NCBI GenBank assembly: GCA_038116745.1
Contig: JAYODW010000029.1
Span: 1 to 64,000, forward strand
Reading direction: 5' to 3'
Source of the DNA: JAYODW01 sp038116745
GTDB lineage: Bacteria; Pseudomonadota; Gammaproteobacteria; Ga0077536
DNA: 64,000 nucleotides
How positions within the stretch are numbered: the first letter of the stretch is position 1; every line of letters begins with the position of its first letter. Under the pieces are notes generated by a model that searched no databases, had not been told where the DNA came from, and saw only the letters and a program-made list of their open reading frames with translations. This document shows positions 7,170 to 15,661 of the stretch, in pieces. A program made the translations under genes and the position numbers.

Positions 7170-8033
7170 TCAGCGAACAAATGACTGCAGAGCGTCTCGC
7201 GCTACGGCATGCGGCTGGGCGCTGGCAAAATCCTGTAGCGCTGGTGATGGGAACGCCTGGTTGAGGGCGAGGGTTTCCAGCGCTGGCCGTTCGCCCCGGT
7301 AGATCAGTCCCAGGGGGATGCGATGTTCGGCGCGGAGCGCGTTAACGCGCGCAAATGCGGCCGTCCGGTCGGTCGGGTCATACCCTTCTTCGGCATCGAG
7401 GTCATAAACCGCTGTGCGCCACTCGCGGTAGGTGTCGTTGTAGGTGACACAGGGAGATAGCACCTCGAGATACGCCATTCCGCGCCCGGCCGCAGCGTGC
7501 TCGAGAGCCGCGCGGGTCAGGTCGAGCAGCTGCGCCGGCTGGCCGCTGTACCCGCGCGCGAGGAAAGTCGATCCGGGGATGCTCAGGCCGAGTGCAATGG
7601 GGTCGAGGTCTTCCTCAATATTGTCTTCGTAGCCTACCGGACTGGTTGGCGAGGCCTGCCCTTTGGTCAAACCATAGGTCCCGTTATTCATGACGATATA
7701 GGTAATCCCGGGATTGCGCTTGAACGCGTGCACGAGATGCCCTCCGCCGATCGCATAACCGTCGCCATCCCCTCCCACGCCAATGACAGTCAGCTCAGGA
7801 TGCGCCAGTTTTGCGCCCGTCACTGTCGGCAACACTCTGCCGTGCAGCGCGTGATACCCGTAGCAGCTGAGATTGTTCTGCAGGGAGCCAGAACAACCTA
7901 TTCCCGCAACGACCATCCGCTCATGGGGCGGGACACCGAGATCGTCAAGGGCGTTCACCAGGGCCTGAAGAACCCCGAAGTCTCCGCAGCCCGCGCACCA
8001 TATCGGACGGGCTGGTGTAAATGTTCTGGTCAT
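7170..8033 (-). CDS. 2-oxoacid:acceptor oxidoreductase, beta (TPP-binding) subunit, KorB-like
   Basis: A 287-residue subunit that binds thiamine diphosphate and helps oxidise a 2-oxo acid plus CoA to acyl-CoA and CO2. Cysteines expected to hold a [4Fe-4S] cluster are visible: WCAGCG (C13, C16), GIGCSG near residue 47 and CVTYND later. The TPP motif GDGDGYAIGGGH and the MNNGTYGLTKGQ.SPT block are classic for the KorB/PorB family. The start ATG at 8033 overlaps the stop of the KorA-like gene (ATGA); an open extension upstream would lie within that gene. The substrate is not determined by the motifs. Confidence 0.92.
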   Translation of the reverse strand: MTRTFTPARPIWCAGCGDFGVLQALVNALDDLGVPPHERMVVAGIGCSGSLQNNLSCYGYHALHGRVLPTVTGAKLAHPELTVIGVGGDGDGYAIGGGHLVHAFKRNPGITYIVMNNGTYGLTKGQASPTSPVGYEDNIEEDLDPIALGLSIPGSTFLARGYSGQPAQLLDLTRAALEHAAAGRGMAYLEVLSPCVTYNDTYREWRTAVYDLDAEEGYDPTDRTAAFARVNALRAEHRIPLGLIYRGERPALETLALNQAFPSPALQDFASAQPHAVARDALQSFVR

Positions 8034-9814
8034 GCGACCTCCTCCACTTGAACTACCGGACCGCCTCTTACGGCAGCAACAACCTCCTCTGCACGCATCG
8101 GTGTACCGTCGTATTTCAGAAGACTCCACATTTTTTTGCTGTCAGCGCCGTGTGCCTCGAGCAAGCGCTTCAATTGCCCCGTCGCGTTGTATTCGACGAC
8201 CAGCACCCGTTTGCAACGGCTCACAAAGGCCGGCGTTTCATCCAGCATGGGGAACAGTGTCAGCGGCTGATGGTATTGCGAGTGGATTCCCTCCTCCGCG
8301 AGAAGATCGATCGCCTCCAGGATTACGCCGGACGTCATACCCACACCAATAAAACCCAATTCAGCGGTTTCTACCCCATGATGTTTCGCGCGCGGGAGAT
8401 CCGCCTGCATGGTAACGAGTTTCTTCTGGCGCTTGTCCATCATCTTCACTCTGTTCACGGGGTCGGTCGACACGAGCCCGAACTCGTCGTGCTCGTTCCC
8501 TGTCACCAGTGACATGCCTCCCGGGGTGCCGGGCGCTGCAAATGCAGACACACCGTCGTCACTGAAGGCGTATCGTTTGTATTCCGGAGCCCCGGCAAGC
8601 TCCTGCTCCGAAAGCCGCTTGCCGCGATTGATTTCGATTGCATTGAGATCGAACGGCTCTACGCTGGCCAGGTTCTGCGCCAGCCCCTGGTCGAGCGCCA
8701 TAAACACCGGACACTGGTAATGATCAGCGAGATTGCATGCCTCCACTGTCAGGGAAAAGCATTCAGCTGGCGTTCCCGGCGCCAACACGATGCGCGGAAA
8801 GTCGCCATGGCCGCCGTAGACCATCAGATTAATGTCGCTCTGCTCCGGCTTGGTCGGCAGGCCCGTGCTGGGGCCACCGCGCTGGGCGTCGACAATCACC
8901 AGAGGTACCTCGGCCATTCCGAGCTGTCCAATGCCCTCCTGCATCAGTGAGAGACCCGGGCCGCAGGTCGCGATCATGGTGCGGGTGCCGGTCAAGGCTG
9001 CGCCGATCGCCATATTGATAGCCGACAGTTCGTCTTCGGCTTGTCGTACGACGCCTCCGAACTTAGGCAGCCATTTGATCAGCCACTCCATGACGTCAGT
9101 CGATGGCGTAATCGGGTAGCCGGCGAAGAATCGCCCCCCGGCGGCCGCAAAGCCGAAGGCTACAGCTTCGTTGCCGGTGATCAGCATCTGCGGCTGCGCC
9201 TCGGCACTGGCGATATCGAACATGCCACTATCCGTGTCCAGGCCAGCAGCCTCAGCAAGTTCGAGCCCAATCGTCAGCGCATCAAGGTTGTATTTAAGGG
9301 CCTGCGCGCCGCGGCGACCAAAGCGTTTCTCAAAGGAGGAACGCATATCGCTGTCCGCAAGACCTATCAGGCGGCCGATGACCGCAAACGAGATGCTGTT
9401 CTTGTAGATATCGCGCCGGAAGTTTTTCACCGCGTGGCGACTCAATGGAACGCCGATCAGCTGCACGCCCTCTGGAACGCCCGTGTCTGCGGGCAGGCCA
9501 CCACTCGAGTTATCGAAGATGACGACGCTGCCTGCATCTAGCCTGTAGGCATGCTTTTTGACCGCAAGCAGGTCGAAAGCGACCAGAAGATCGATGTGGC
9601 TTCCGATACAAAGGCGCTCGCCGGCGTAGGCGCGCAGCGTAGCTGCCGTGATGCCCCCTTTGATCCGCGACAGTACGTCGCGCTCGGTATACACCCTCAG
9701 GCCGTAACCGCGCAGGACATCGGCAAGAATGTTGATGACCGTCAAGGAGCCGTCGCCCCCCTGCCCCGACACGATCACATTGAGATCTGTCAGCGCACGT
9801 TTCATCTGGCTCAT
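8030..9814 (-). CDS. 2-oxoacid:acceptor oxidoreductase, fused gamma-alpha subunit, KorA-like
   Basis: A 594-residue subunit joining the gamma domain (about residues 10-190, starting VIVSGQGGDGS) to the alpha pyrimidine-binding domain (from about residue 215; FAGYPITPSTDVMEW, AEDELSAINMAIGA, CGPGLSLM). The block RGGPSTGLPTKPEQSD is diagnostic of KorA. Together with KorB it forms the catalytic core that decarboxylates a 2-oxo acid to its CoA thioester. It overlaps its neighbours on both sides by 4 bp or less, so the three genes are co-translated. Family members include 2-oxoglutarate, branched-chain and aryl-pyruvate enzymes; which applies here is open. Confidence 0.93.
   Translation of the reverse strand: MSQMKRALTDLNVIVSGQGGDGSLTVINILADVLRGYGLRVYTERDVLSRIKGGITAATLRAYAGERLCIGSHIDLLVAFDLLAVKKHAYRLDAGSVVIFDNSSGGLPADTGVPEGVQLIGVPLSRHAVKNFRRDIYKNSISFAVIGRLIGLADSDMRSSFEKRFGRRGAQALKYNLDALTIGLELAEAAGLDTDSGMFDIASAEAQPQMLITGNEAVAFGFAAAGGRFFAGYPITPSTDVMEWLIKWLPKFGGVVRQAEDELSAINMAIGAALTGTRTMIATCGPGLSLMQEGIGQLGMAEVPLVIVDAQRGGPSTGLPTKPEQSDINLMVYGGHGDFPRIVLAPGTPAECFSLTVEACNLADHYQCPVFMALDQGLAQNLASVEPFDLNAIEINRGKRLSEQELAGAPEYKRYAFSDDGVSAFAAPGTPGGMSLVTGNEHDEFGLVSTDPVNRVKMMDKRQKKLVTMQADLPRAKHHGVETAELGFIGVGMTSGVILEAIDLLAEEGIHSQYHQPLTLFPMLDETPAFVSRCKRVLVVEYNATGQLKRLLEAHGADSKKMWSLLKYDGTPMRAEEVVAAVRGGPVVQVEEVA
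9759..9766 (-). other. KOPS-like octamer pointing to dif
   Basis: GGGCAGGG on the minus strand (CCCTGCCC on plus). Fits the E. coli FtsK orienting consensus GGGNAGGG and is directed toward dif. Confidence 0.4.
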
Positions 9815-11130
9815 GCTGCGCCCTCCTCTTTCTTGACGGTTTTTTTCTTCGGTGGGGGTGGTGGCAAAGGGCGCCAGTCCTTGGCCGAGTTCCCGGCTTC
9901 CCAGCCCCGGTAGTAGTTTTTAGGGTCGAGATTTCCGATCTCTTCGCGCTCGGGCAGAGTCGGCATCAGTGCGGGAAGCGGGCGGTTACGTTTGTAAATC
10001 GATAGCCGCGCGACAAGATCCTTGCCTTTCGGCTCGTCTTCGAAAGGTTTGGTTTCTACCCATCCATCGGCTACGAGAGCCTGCCAGGCCTTGTGTCCGG
10101 CTTCGGTCCGGATAACCGTGAAGGTCCAGCCGTCGATGCCTATCCCGCCGAAGCCGATATCGGCGTTATCTGCGGAATAGTCCATGCAGTAAAGACACGC
10201 AGGTCGCGCGTACTTACCAAAAGCCTTCAGCGATTTAACTTCTTCACGGCCGTCGCGCAGCTTGATCTCGATGCGACCTTTGATGTTGATATTTGTGATA
10301 TCCCGCTTGGGTACGCCAAGGTCTTCCGCGAGCCAGTCAATGCCTTTCTCGGTAAAAGATTCCGAGCAGAAAAGCCCGATCACCAGGGCGACGTTTTCCC
10401 GGTACCACTCAGCGACGTCAAGGCGGATACTTGAATGCTGTTGCTGTCTGACGCCATCAACCTGGCACGGCACGCCGACTACTGCCAGCGGAGCTACGCC
10501 TTTTTTCATGGCCTCAACCAAAACCAGCGTGTTGGGCTGATAGGTGTAGCGCGATCTTGCGCCTTCCAGCACTTCCTGCTCTGTCAGCTGCAGGCCAGGT
10601 GTCCCCATCTGTGGGTTATCTGCAATCTCAGCACCGGAGACCACGCCCTTCAGCGTCCCGTTGCGCAAACCGTGCACCAGCAGAGCGGAACAAACGCCGC
10701 CGTCCTGGCCGTTTTCTGCCCAGGCCTTATCGGTTGCGCGAGCATAAACACCATAGCCATACGGACCGAAGCCTTCGTCCTGATGGGGTTCGAGCAGGCC
10801 AATCTGCTCCCGCAGATCCTGATCAGTGGGCCGCAGGACCGGGCATGCATCGACGCAGAGTTCGCAGAAAACGCAGGCGCTGTCGCGTGTGGCGACGGGT
10901 TTTTCGTCTGCATAATCAAACACATCGACGGGGCAGATGGTCAGACAGGCAGCACAGCCAATGCACTTGCCCGGATTCACGACTTCTTCCATGAGCATGT
11001 CCACGGCTTTGAAACCGCCGCGGTTGTACTCCGAGCGCCACGCGTAAGCCCATTCGTTGGGGTCGCCGCCTTCCTCAATCAACGTGCGGTAGCGACGACG
11101 CACTTCTTCAGTCAGGTGGTCAAGATCCAA
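9811..11130 (-). CDS. FrhB-like [4Fe-4S] flavoprotein, electron-transfer partner of KorAB
   Basis: A 439-residue protein with two N-terminal [4Fe-4S] motifs (C56/C59/C62/C66 and C86/C89/C92/C96), then the coenzyme F420 hydrogenase/dehydrogenase beta-subunit (FrhB) N- and C-terminal domains, recognisable by DGGVCSALLVHGL, GVPCQVDGVRQ and CLYCMDYSADNADIGFGG. FrhB proteins bind FAD and further Fe-S clusters. The tail is a proline run followed by lysines. It starts with TTG at 11130 behind AAGGAG (8-base spacing). As first gene of the operon with KorA and KorB it probably takes electrons from the oxidoreductase; whether the acceptor is F420, a quinone or ferredoxin cannot be told. Confidence 0.88.
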   Translation of the reverse strand: MDLDHLTEEVRRRYRTLIEEGGDPNEWAYAWRSEYNRGGFKAVDMLMEEVVNPGKCIGCAACLTICPVDVFDYADEKPVATRDSACVFCELCVDACPVLRPTDQDLREQIGLLEPHQDEGFGPYGYGVYARATDKAWAENGQDGGVCSALLVHGLRNGTLKGVVSGAEIADNPQMGTPGLQLTEQEVLEGARSRYTYQPNTLVLVEAMKKGVAPLAVVGVPCQVDGVRQQQHSSIRLDVAEWYRENVALVIGLFCSESFTEKGIDWLAEDLGVPKRDITNINIKGRIEIKLRDGREEVKSLKAFGKYARPACLYCMDYSADNADIGFGGIGIDGWTFTVIRTEAGHKAWQALVADGWVETKPFEDEPKGKDLVARLSIYKRNRPLPALMPTLPEREEIGNLDPKNYYRGWEAGNSAKDWRPLPPPPPKKKTVKKEEGAA

Positions 11131-11242
11131 ACTCGTGACTCCTTAATAAATGGTGATGTCCGAACTGCGGCCAGACATAGCGCTCAGGCCTGTGTTGAGT
11201 AAACTTGCTTCCGCACCGGTTTTTGAGGACAGGCCGCGGATA

Positions 11243-11836
11243 ATGGCAAAGACGTCTAAATCCACCGTTCATCGCGACGTCTGGCTGCGCAAAGCGCTTG
11301 ATGTGCTGTTCTCGCAGGGCATCGGAAATGTGAAGGTGGAAATCCTCGCCCGGGAGCTCAAGGTGACCAAGGGCAGCTTCTACTGGCATTTCAGAAACAG
11401 GGATGAACTGCTGCATCAAATGGTTGACTGGTGGAAAAACAAGCAGCTCGATTTTCTCAACGAACTCGGCTTCATTTCCGTCAGCGATGCTCCTAATCTA
11501 ATCAAGTCAGTCATTGATTTCACAGCCCACACGGACGACTCCCGTCATGATGTCGCGATGCGCGAATTCGCACGCTTTGAACCCTATGCGGCTACCGCCG
11601 TCGCTGAAATCGACCGGCGACGCCTTGGCTACCTGCGCGAACTGTTCGCCGCTGCGGGATTTGACTCCGCAGAAGCACAGCTGCGGGCGCAGGCCCTGTA
11701 CTTCTACCAGGTGGGCGAATACACGACGTCGCTCAGCGTGGCGGAAGACGTACGTGATGAACTTGCGGAGCGGCGTTTCCGTCTGCTGATCGCGAGACCT
11801 CATCACGATGGGCAGTCCGGCGGAGAAGGCAGCTGA
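11243..11836 (+). CDS. TetR-family transcriptional regulator
   Basis: A 197-residue regulator with an N-terminal helix-turn-helix (about residues 13-58; VKVEILARELKVTKGSFYWHFRNRDELL) and a ligand-binding domain without recognisable specificity. ATG at 11243 is chosen because the family N-terminus begins just before the first helix; the open frame continues upstream into the promoter. It is divergent from the FrhB-KorA-KorB operon across about 110 bp, so it most likely controls that operon and itself. It also faces the acyl-CoA dehydrogenase gene tail to tail. The inducer is unknown, probably an acyl-CoA or related acid. Confidence 0.9.
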   Translation: MAKTSKSTVHRDVWLRKALDVLFSQGIGNVKVEILARELKVTKGSFYWHFRNRDELLHQMVDWWKNKQLDFLNELGFISVSDAPNLIKSVIDFTAHTDDSRHDVAMREFARFEPYAATAVAEIDRRRLGYLRELFAAAGFDSAEAQLRAQALYFYQVGEYTTSLSVAEDVRDELAERRFRLLIARPHHDGQSGGEGS

Positions 11837-11862
11837 TGCTTAGAAACTCCGCCGAATTGCGC

Positions 11863-11897
11863 TCCATACGCCAGCGTACCGTACGCTGGCGTATGGA
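11863..11897. repeat. 35-bp near-perfect palindrome (17-bp arms, 1-bp centre)
   Basis: The arm CCATACGCCAGCGTAC (11864-11879) is followed by one C and then its exact reverse complement (11881-11896); one more base pair extends each end. It sits between the convergent tetR and acyl-CoA dehydrogenase genes. No T-run follows on either side, so it is not a standard intrinsic terminator, though a cruciform or hairpin would be very stable. Confidence 0.75.
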
Positions 11898-12004
11898 AGG
11901 TGCACGGAGTCTACTCAGAAGGTGGGTTTATTGCAATCCTGGCCTGAAAACAGGGACTTCCCTGAAAAAAGACTGAGCGGGCACTCGGTTGAGGCGCCGG
12001 TCCG

Positions 12005-13360
12005 TTAGGACGCAGATCCAGCCCATTTAAAGGGGCCGTAGAGACCCTGGGCGATATCCAGGCGATCGCGCTGAGCGCCGCCAAGCCACATCTGTACGAT
12101 CTTGTAGTCGCGCATGTATTTCTCGACATGGCTTTCGTAGGCGTAGCCCGCGGAGCCCATGAGCTCCATCGCCCGGTTACACACCATTTCAGCGGTGTCC
12201 CCCGCGAAAGACCGCGCTGCCGAACACTTTGCCTTGATCTCTTTATCCCAGGGCTTTCCGTAGACGTCGGGTTGGGAGACCTGCCAGGTAACGCTCAGGT
12301 AATACTGTCGCGCGATATCAATGGCTCGATACATTTCTGCAAGGTAGGTCGCGAACAAAGACCTCTCGCGCATAGGCGTGCCGGCGATCACGCGATGCTG
12401 GCTCCAGTTAAGCACGATCTCGAGAACTGCCTCGGAGAGTCCGACGAGCCGCGCCGCGCCCGCCAGACGCCCGAGCGCAATGATGAAGCCGCTGACTAAC
12501 TGGGCGCCCTGCCCCGGCGTTACATCCACTCGGTAGCGTTTCGGGATCCGCACGTCCTTGAACCAGATATCGGAGTTCGACTCGGTCCAGGAAAAACCCA
12601 TCTTGTGATACGGGTTGGAAAATTCTAGACCCTTTGCGTCGGGTGGCACGTGAAACAGGCCGACCCCTTCGGCACCCAGTTCCGGATCTGTCGTCGCCAC
12701 AGTCCAGTAACCAAGGTGCCCCTGCAGGTATTCGGATTGGAATCTGTCAGCGTATCCCGATGGCCCGGGCCAGAGTTTATGACCGTTGATGATGTAATCG
12801 CCGCCATCCTCTTTGGCGATGACCCGCAATGTTCGGAATTCAAGAGCGGGGTCCTCAACATTAGCGCCGCCGGCAGGCTCCGTAATGGCCACGCAGGCCG
12901 TCCAGGATTCGTCTCCGACGATGCGTGGGGCGAATTCCTTGAGCAGATCATCCCGCCCGGCACCGACCATGCAGGAGACTATCCAGTGAATTTTCCCGAC
13001 TTTGGTAGCCAGTCCGATATCCGCCCGTGACAGTTCCTCGTTGATCATCTGCCGGACAACCGGCGCGTAGGCGAGACCGCCGTAGCTCTCAGGGAGATTT
13101 GTTTTCGTGACCCCGAGATCAACCAGCTTTGCGTAGAGCCGGTGCAGGGTCTGCTTGGCAAGTTTCTCGTCGCGATGCCAGCCGCCTTCGAGGTCGTGTC
13201 TGTAGGGCATGAGTTCCCGCTCGACAAATGCTCGGATGTGCTCTGCAATCCGGATTTCGTCCTCTGTGCAGAAAGCCCGCGTATATTTCTGGCTCGGCTC
13301 CAGCAACCGGTAGCCGTCATGAAGAGTCTGCTCAAGTTCTGCCGCGGGCATTGCGCTCAT
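12005..13360 (-). CDS. Acyl-CoA dehydrogenase
   Basis: A 451-residue FAD-dependent enzyme of the acyl-CoA dehydrogenase superfamily, which introduces an alpha-beta double bond into an acyl-CoA. Domain order is normal: N-terminal helical part (about 30-145), middle beta domain with TACVAITEPAGGANVEDP and NGHKLWPGPSG, then the C-terminal helical domain with MELMGSAGYAYESHVEKYMRDYKIVQMWLGG-like features (AGYAYES, RDYKI). A slightly longer N-terminus than short-chain enzymes suggests a specialised substrate. It is last in the minus-strand series CoA-transferase, SDR, dehydrogenase, 26 bp after the SDR gene. Substrate not assignable. Confidence 0.9.
   Translation of the reverse strand: MSAMPAAELEQTLHDGYRLLEPSQKYTRAFCTEDEIRIAEHIRAFVERELMPYRHDLEGGWHRDEKLAKQTLHRLYAKLVDLGVTKTNLPESYGGLAYAPVVRQMINEELSRADIGLATKVGKIHWIVSCMVGAGRDDLLKEFAPRIVGDESWTACVAITEPAGGANVEDPALEFRTLRVIAKEDGGDYIINGHKLWPGPSGYADRFQSEYLQGHLGYWTVATTDPELGAEGVGLFHVPPDAKGLEFSNPYHKMGFSWTESNSDIWFKDVRIPKRYRVDVTPGQGAQLVSGFIIALGRLAGAARLVGLSEAVLEIVLNWSQHRVIAGTPMRERSLFATYLAEMYRAIDIARQYYLSVTWQVSQPDVYGKPWDKEIKAKCSAARSFAGDTAEMVCNRAMELMGSAGYAYESHVEKYMRDYKIVQMWLGGAQRDRLDIAQGLYGPFKWAGSAS
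12507..12514 (-). other. KOPS-like octamer pointing to dif
   Basis: GGGCAGGG on the minus strand, inside the acyl-CoA dehydrogenase gene, directed toward dif. Confidence 0.4.
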
Positions 13361-13386
13361 GGCGGGTTTCCTTGTTTTGAATGATC

Positions 13387-14124
13387 TCAGCGGTGCAAAC
13401 CGCCGTCGATAATGAATTCACTGCCGGTGCAATAACTGCTCGCGTCAGACAGCAGAAAGCGCACGAGCTCGGCAACTTCGGCGGCCTCCCCGGCTCGACC
13501 CAGGGGAATCATGCGATTGATCTGTTGCATCTTGCCCGTCGTGACAGCCGGGGTCTGCTGCATCATGTCGGTGTCAATGAAACCGGGATGGACTGAATTG
13601 ACACGGATCCCGCTGCGTCCAAGCTCCTGAGCCGCAGCCTTGGTCATTCCTCTCACCGCCCATTTGCTTGCCGCGTACGCGAAAGCGCCGTTGATGCCTT
13701 CGAGTCCGGCCAGCGAAGAAATATTCACGATCGACCCACGCCCAGCGGCGCGCATCGGCTCACAGACGGCCTTCATCCCAAGAAATACGCCCCGTTGGTT
13801 CACCGCGAGAATGCGGTCGAAGTCTGCAGGCGTCGTATCAACCAGGCGGGCAGACTGAAAAATGCCTGCGTTGTTGACTAAGCCATCAATACGCCCGTGG
13901 GCTTCAAGGATCGCTTCGATGACCTGTGCCCAGGCCGCTTCATCGCTGACGTCGAGGTGGAAATAGTGTGACCCGGTGCGGACTGCCGTTTCACTGCCGG
14001 CCTCATCCAGCACGTCGCTGATGTACACAACGGCTCCGTTGGCAGTCAGAAGCTTCGCCTCGGCTGCGCCCTGGCCACGTGCTCCACCGGTAATCAGCAC
14101 GACTTTGTCTTTGAGATCTTGCAT
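13387..14124 (-). CDS. SDR-family oxidoreductase (3-hydroxyacyl/3-alpha-hydroxysteroid-type)
   Basis: A 245-residue classical SDR with cofactor motif TGGARGQG (12-19), NNAG, catalytic Ser in NISSLAG and YAASK. The ARGQG variant of the glycine motif is common in actinobacterial-type hydroxysteroid and hydroxyacyl dehydrogenases, but that is only a hint. The ATG at 14124 precedes QDLKDKVV, a standard SDR N-terminus; the frame is open upstream without a family match. It stands between the CoA-transferase and the acyl-CoA dehydrogenase on the same strand, which suggests it oxidises a hydroxyl group in the same pathway. Confidence 0.9.
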   Translation of the reverse strand: MQDLKDKVVLITGGARGQGAAEAKLLTANGAVVYISDVLDEAGSETAVRTGSHYFHLDVSDEAAWAQVIEAILEAHGRIDGLVNNAGIFQSARLVDTTPADFDRILAVNQRGVFLGMKAVCEPMRAAGRGSIVNISSLAGLEGINGAFAYAASKWAVRGMTKAAAQELGRSGIRVNSVHPGFIDTDMMQQTPAVTTGKMQQINRMIPLGRAGEAAEVAELVRFLLSDASSYCTGSEFIIDGGLHR

Positions 14125-14215
14125 CAGAGTTCTCCTGCGACGCGTTTCAGCGCCTTTAAAACCGCGTCGATTCCACTGCCGCTGCACGGCTTGCCATTCA
14201 AGGTCTCAGTCGCAC

Positions 14216-15418
14216 TCAATTCGGCGCAGAAAACAGGACGCCCTCTTCTTCCAGACGCGTGACGCGTGCCGGGTCGTAATCCAGCAGATCTTCGAGCACC
14301 TGCCGGTTGTGTTCACCGAGGAAGGGCGCATCGCGTGCCGGGTACTCCGACTGACCTGAAAAGCGCAGCGGAAACCCTGGGAGCATCAAGCGTCCGAGAA
14401 TGCGATCATCAGCCGGACGAATAGTGCCGCGCTCCAGGTAATAAGGATGCTCCATGGCATCCGTCGGGCTCAGCACCGGTCCACTCGGCACCCGGTTTTC
14501 ATCGAGCCGCCTGAGTACCGCCTCATCGTCCGGGAAGCTCGCCATCCAGTTCTCGATGAGGGAGATCAATTCCGCCTGGTTGCGCGCCCGTTCTGTTGAT
14601 TCGGCGAAACGCGGATCAGTCTCAAGATCCGGGCGCTCCATGGCACGACACATATTCGGCCACTGAGGTTGCACGATGAGCAGCGCTATGTGGCCTTGCG
14701 GCCCCTTGAACACGCCACACGGGCACAATAGCTGGTGATGATTCCCTATGGGGCCGGGTTTGAACTCTCCTCCTGTCAGCTGCGGAACCTGGAGATTGAC
14801 TTCGTGCATGTGGAACAGGCAATCAATCATGGAGATGTCCATCCACTGTCCTTCCCCGGTGCGCTCCCGGTTGAACAATGCATAGCCGATCGCGGAGAAG
14901 GCGTGGACGCCGGCGCTGACGTCGGCCATCCCCATGCCTACCGGGTGAGGCGCTCCGCCGCGGGGGCCGGTAACCTGCATGACGCCGGCGAACGCTTGCG
15001 CAATCCAGTCGAAGCCGGTCTTGTGCGACAGCGGGCTGTTGCGCCCGAAGGCCGAAATTGAGGCCATAATCAGGCTCGGGTTGATTGCTTTCAGTGAGAG
15101 ATAGTCCCAGCCACGTTTTTCCATCACGCCCGGCCCGAAGTTCTCAACCACCACGTCCACCTGCGCCACGATGTCTCTGACGATGGTGTCAGTATGCGGA
15201 CTGTTCATATCCAGACACACGCTGCGCTTACCCATGTTCTGCTGGACGAAATAACCGCTGCGTTCGTCTTTGACTGCAGGCAGGGCGCGCGAGGGATCTC
15301 CATGCGGTGCGCGTTCGATTTTGATGATTTCGGCCCCCATTTCAGCCATCAGGCGGCTGACCGTGGGACCTGCAAGGTACTGCGTGAAATCCAGGACTTT
15401 GATGCCCTTGAGTATCAT
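14216..15418 (-). CDS. CaiB/BaiF family (class III) CoA-transferase
   Basis: A 400-residue enzyme that moves CoA from one thioester to a carboxylic acid through an aspartyl-CoA intermediate. The opening GIKVLDFTQYLAGP, the MGAEIIKIE and VVENFGPGVMEKRG blocks and the nucleophile region GMADVSAG (Asp at about residue 166) are all present, as is RTGEGQWMDISM. It is first of the minus-strand series leading to an SDR and an acyl-CoA dehydrogenase and presumably activates the substrate of this pathway. Divergent from the haem-motif protein gene across 243 bp. Donor and acceptor acids unknown. Confidence 0.92.
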   Translation of the reverse strand: MILKGIKVLDFTQYLAGPTVSRLMAEMGAEIIKIERAPHGDPSRALPAVKDERSGYFVQQNMGKRSVCLDMNSPHTDTIVRDIVAQVDVVVENFGPGVMEKRGWDYLSLKAINPSLIMASISAFGRNSPLSHKTGFDWIAQAFAGVMQVTGPRGGAPHPVGMGMADVSAGVHAFSAIGYALFNRERTGEGQWMDISMIDCLFHMHEVNLQVPQLTGGEFKPGPIGNHHQLLCPCGVFKGPQGHIALLIVQPQWPNMCRAMERPDLETDPRFAESTERARNQAELISLIENWMASFPDDEAVLRRLDENRVPSGPVLSPTDAMEHPYYLERGTIRPADDRILGRLMLPGFPLRFSGQSEYPARDAPFLGEHNRQVLEDLLDYDPARVTRLEEEGVLFSAPN

Positions 15419-15661
15419 CTGGTTCTCCTTAACAAAAAGCGCCGATCCTGTCCTGACCCGTGGGAACCCGCTCGAGTCCGCTCAGGGGTTCGGAACGGGA
15501 TTCTAACCGCCGGAGGCAGTGACTCCGAGAAGCGGGTCGTCGTGCGATCCCCAGAGCAAAATATGAGCGATGCGACCAGGTTTCGCCTTCTCTGCGATAT
15601 GCCCACGGAGACCGGACGCTGGTAATCTGACTCCCTGACCCATCCGCCCAGAGGCAACTCG

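Noticed and set aside
7119..7302. Strong AAGGAGG-like sequence followed by ATG at 7135
   Set aside because: The short frame runs antisense through the end of the korB-like gene and shows no family pattern.
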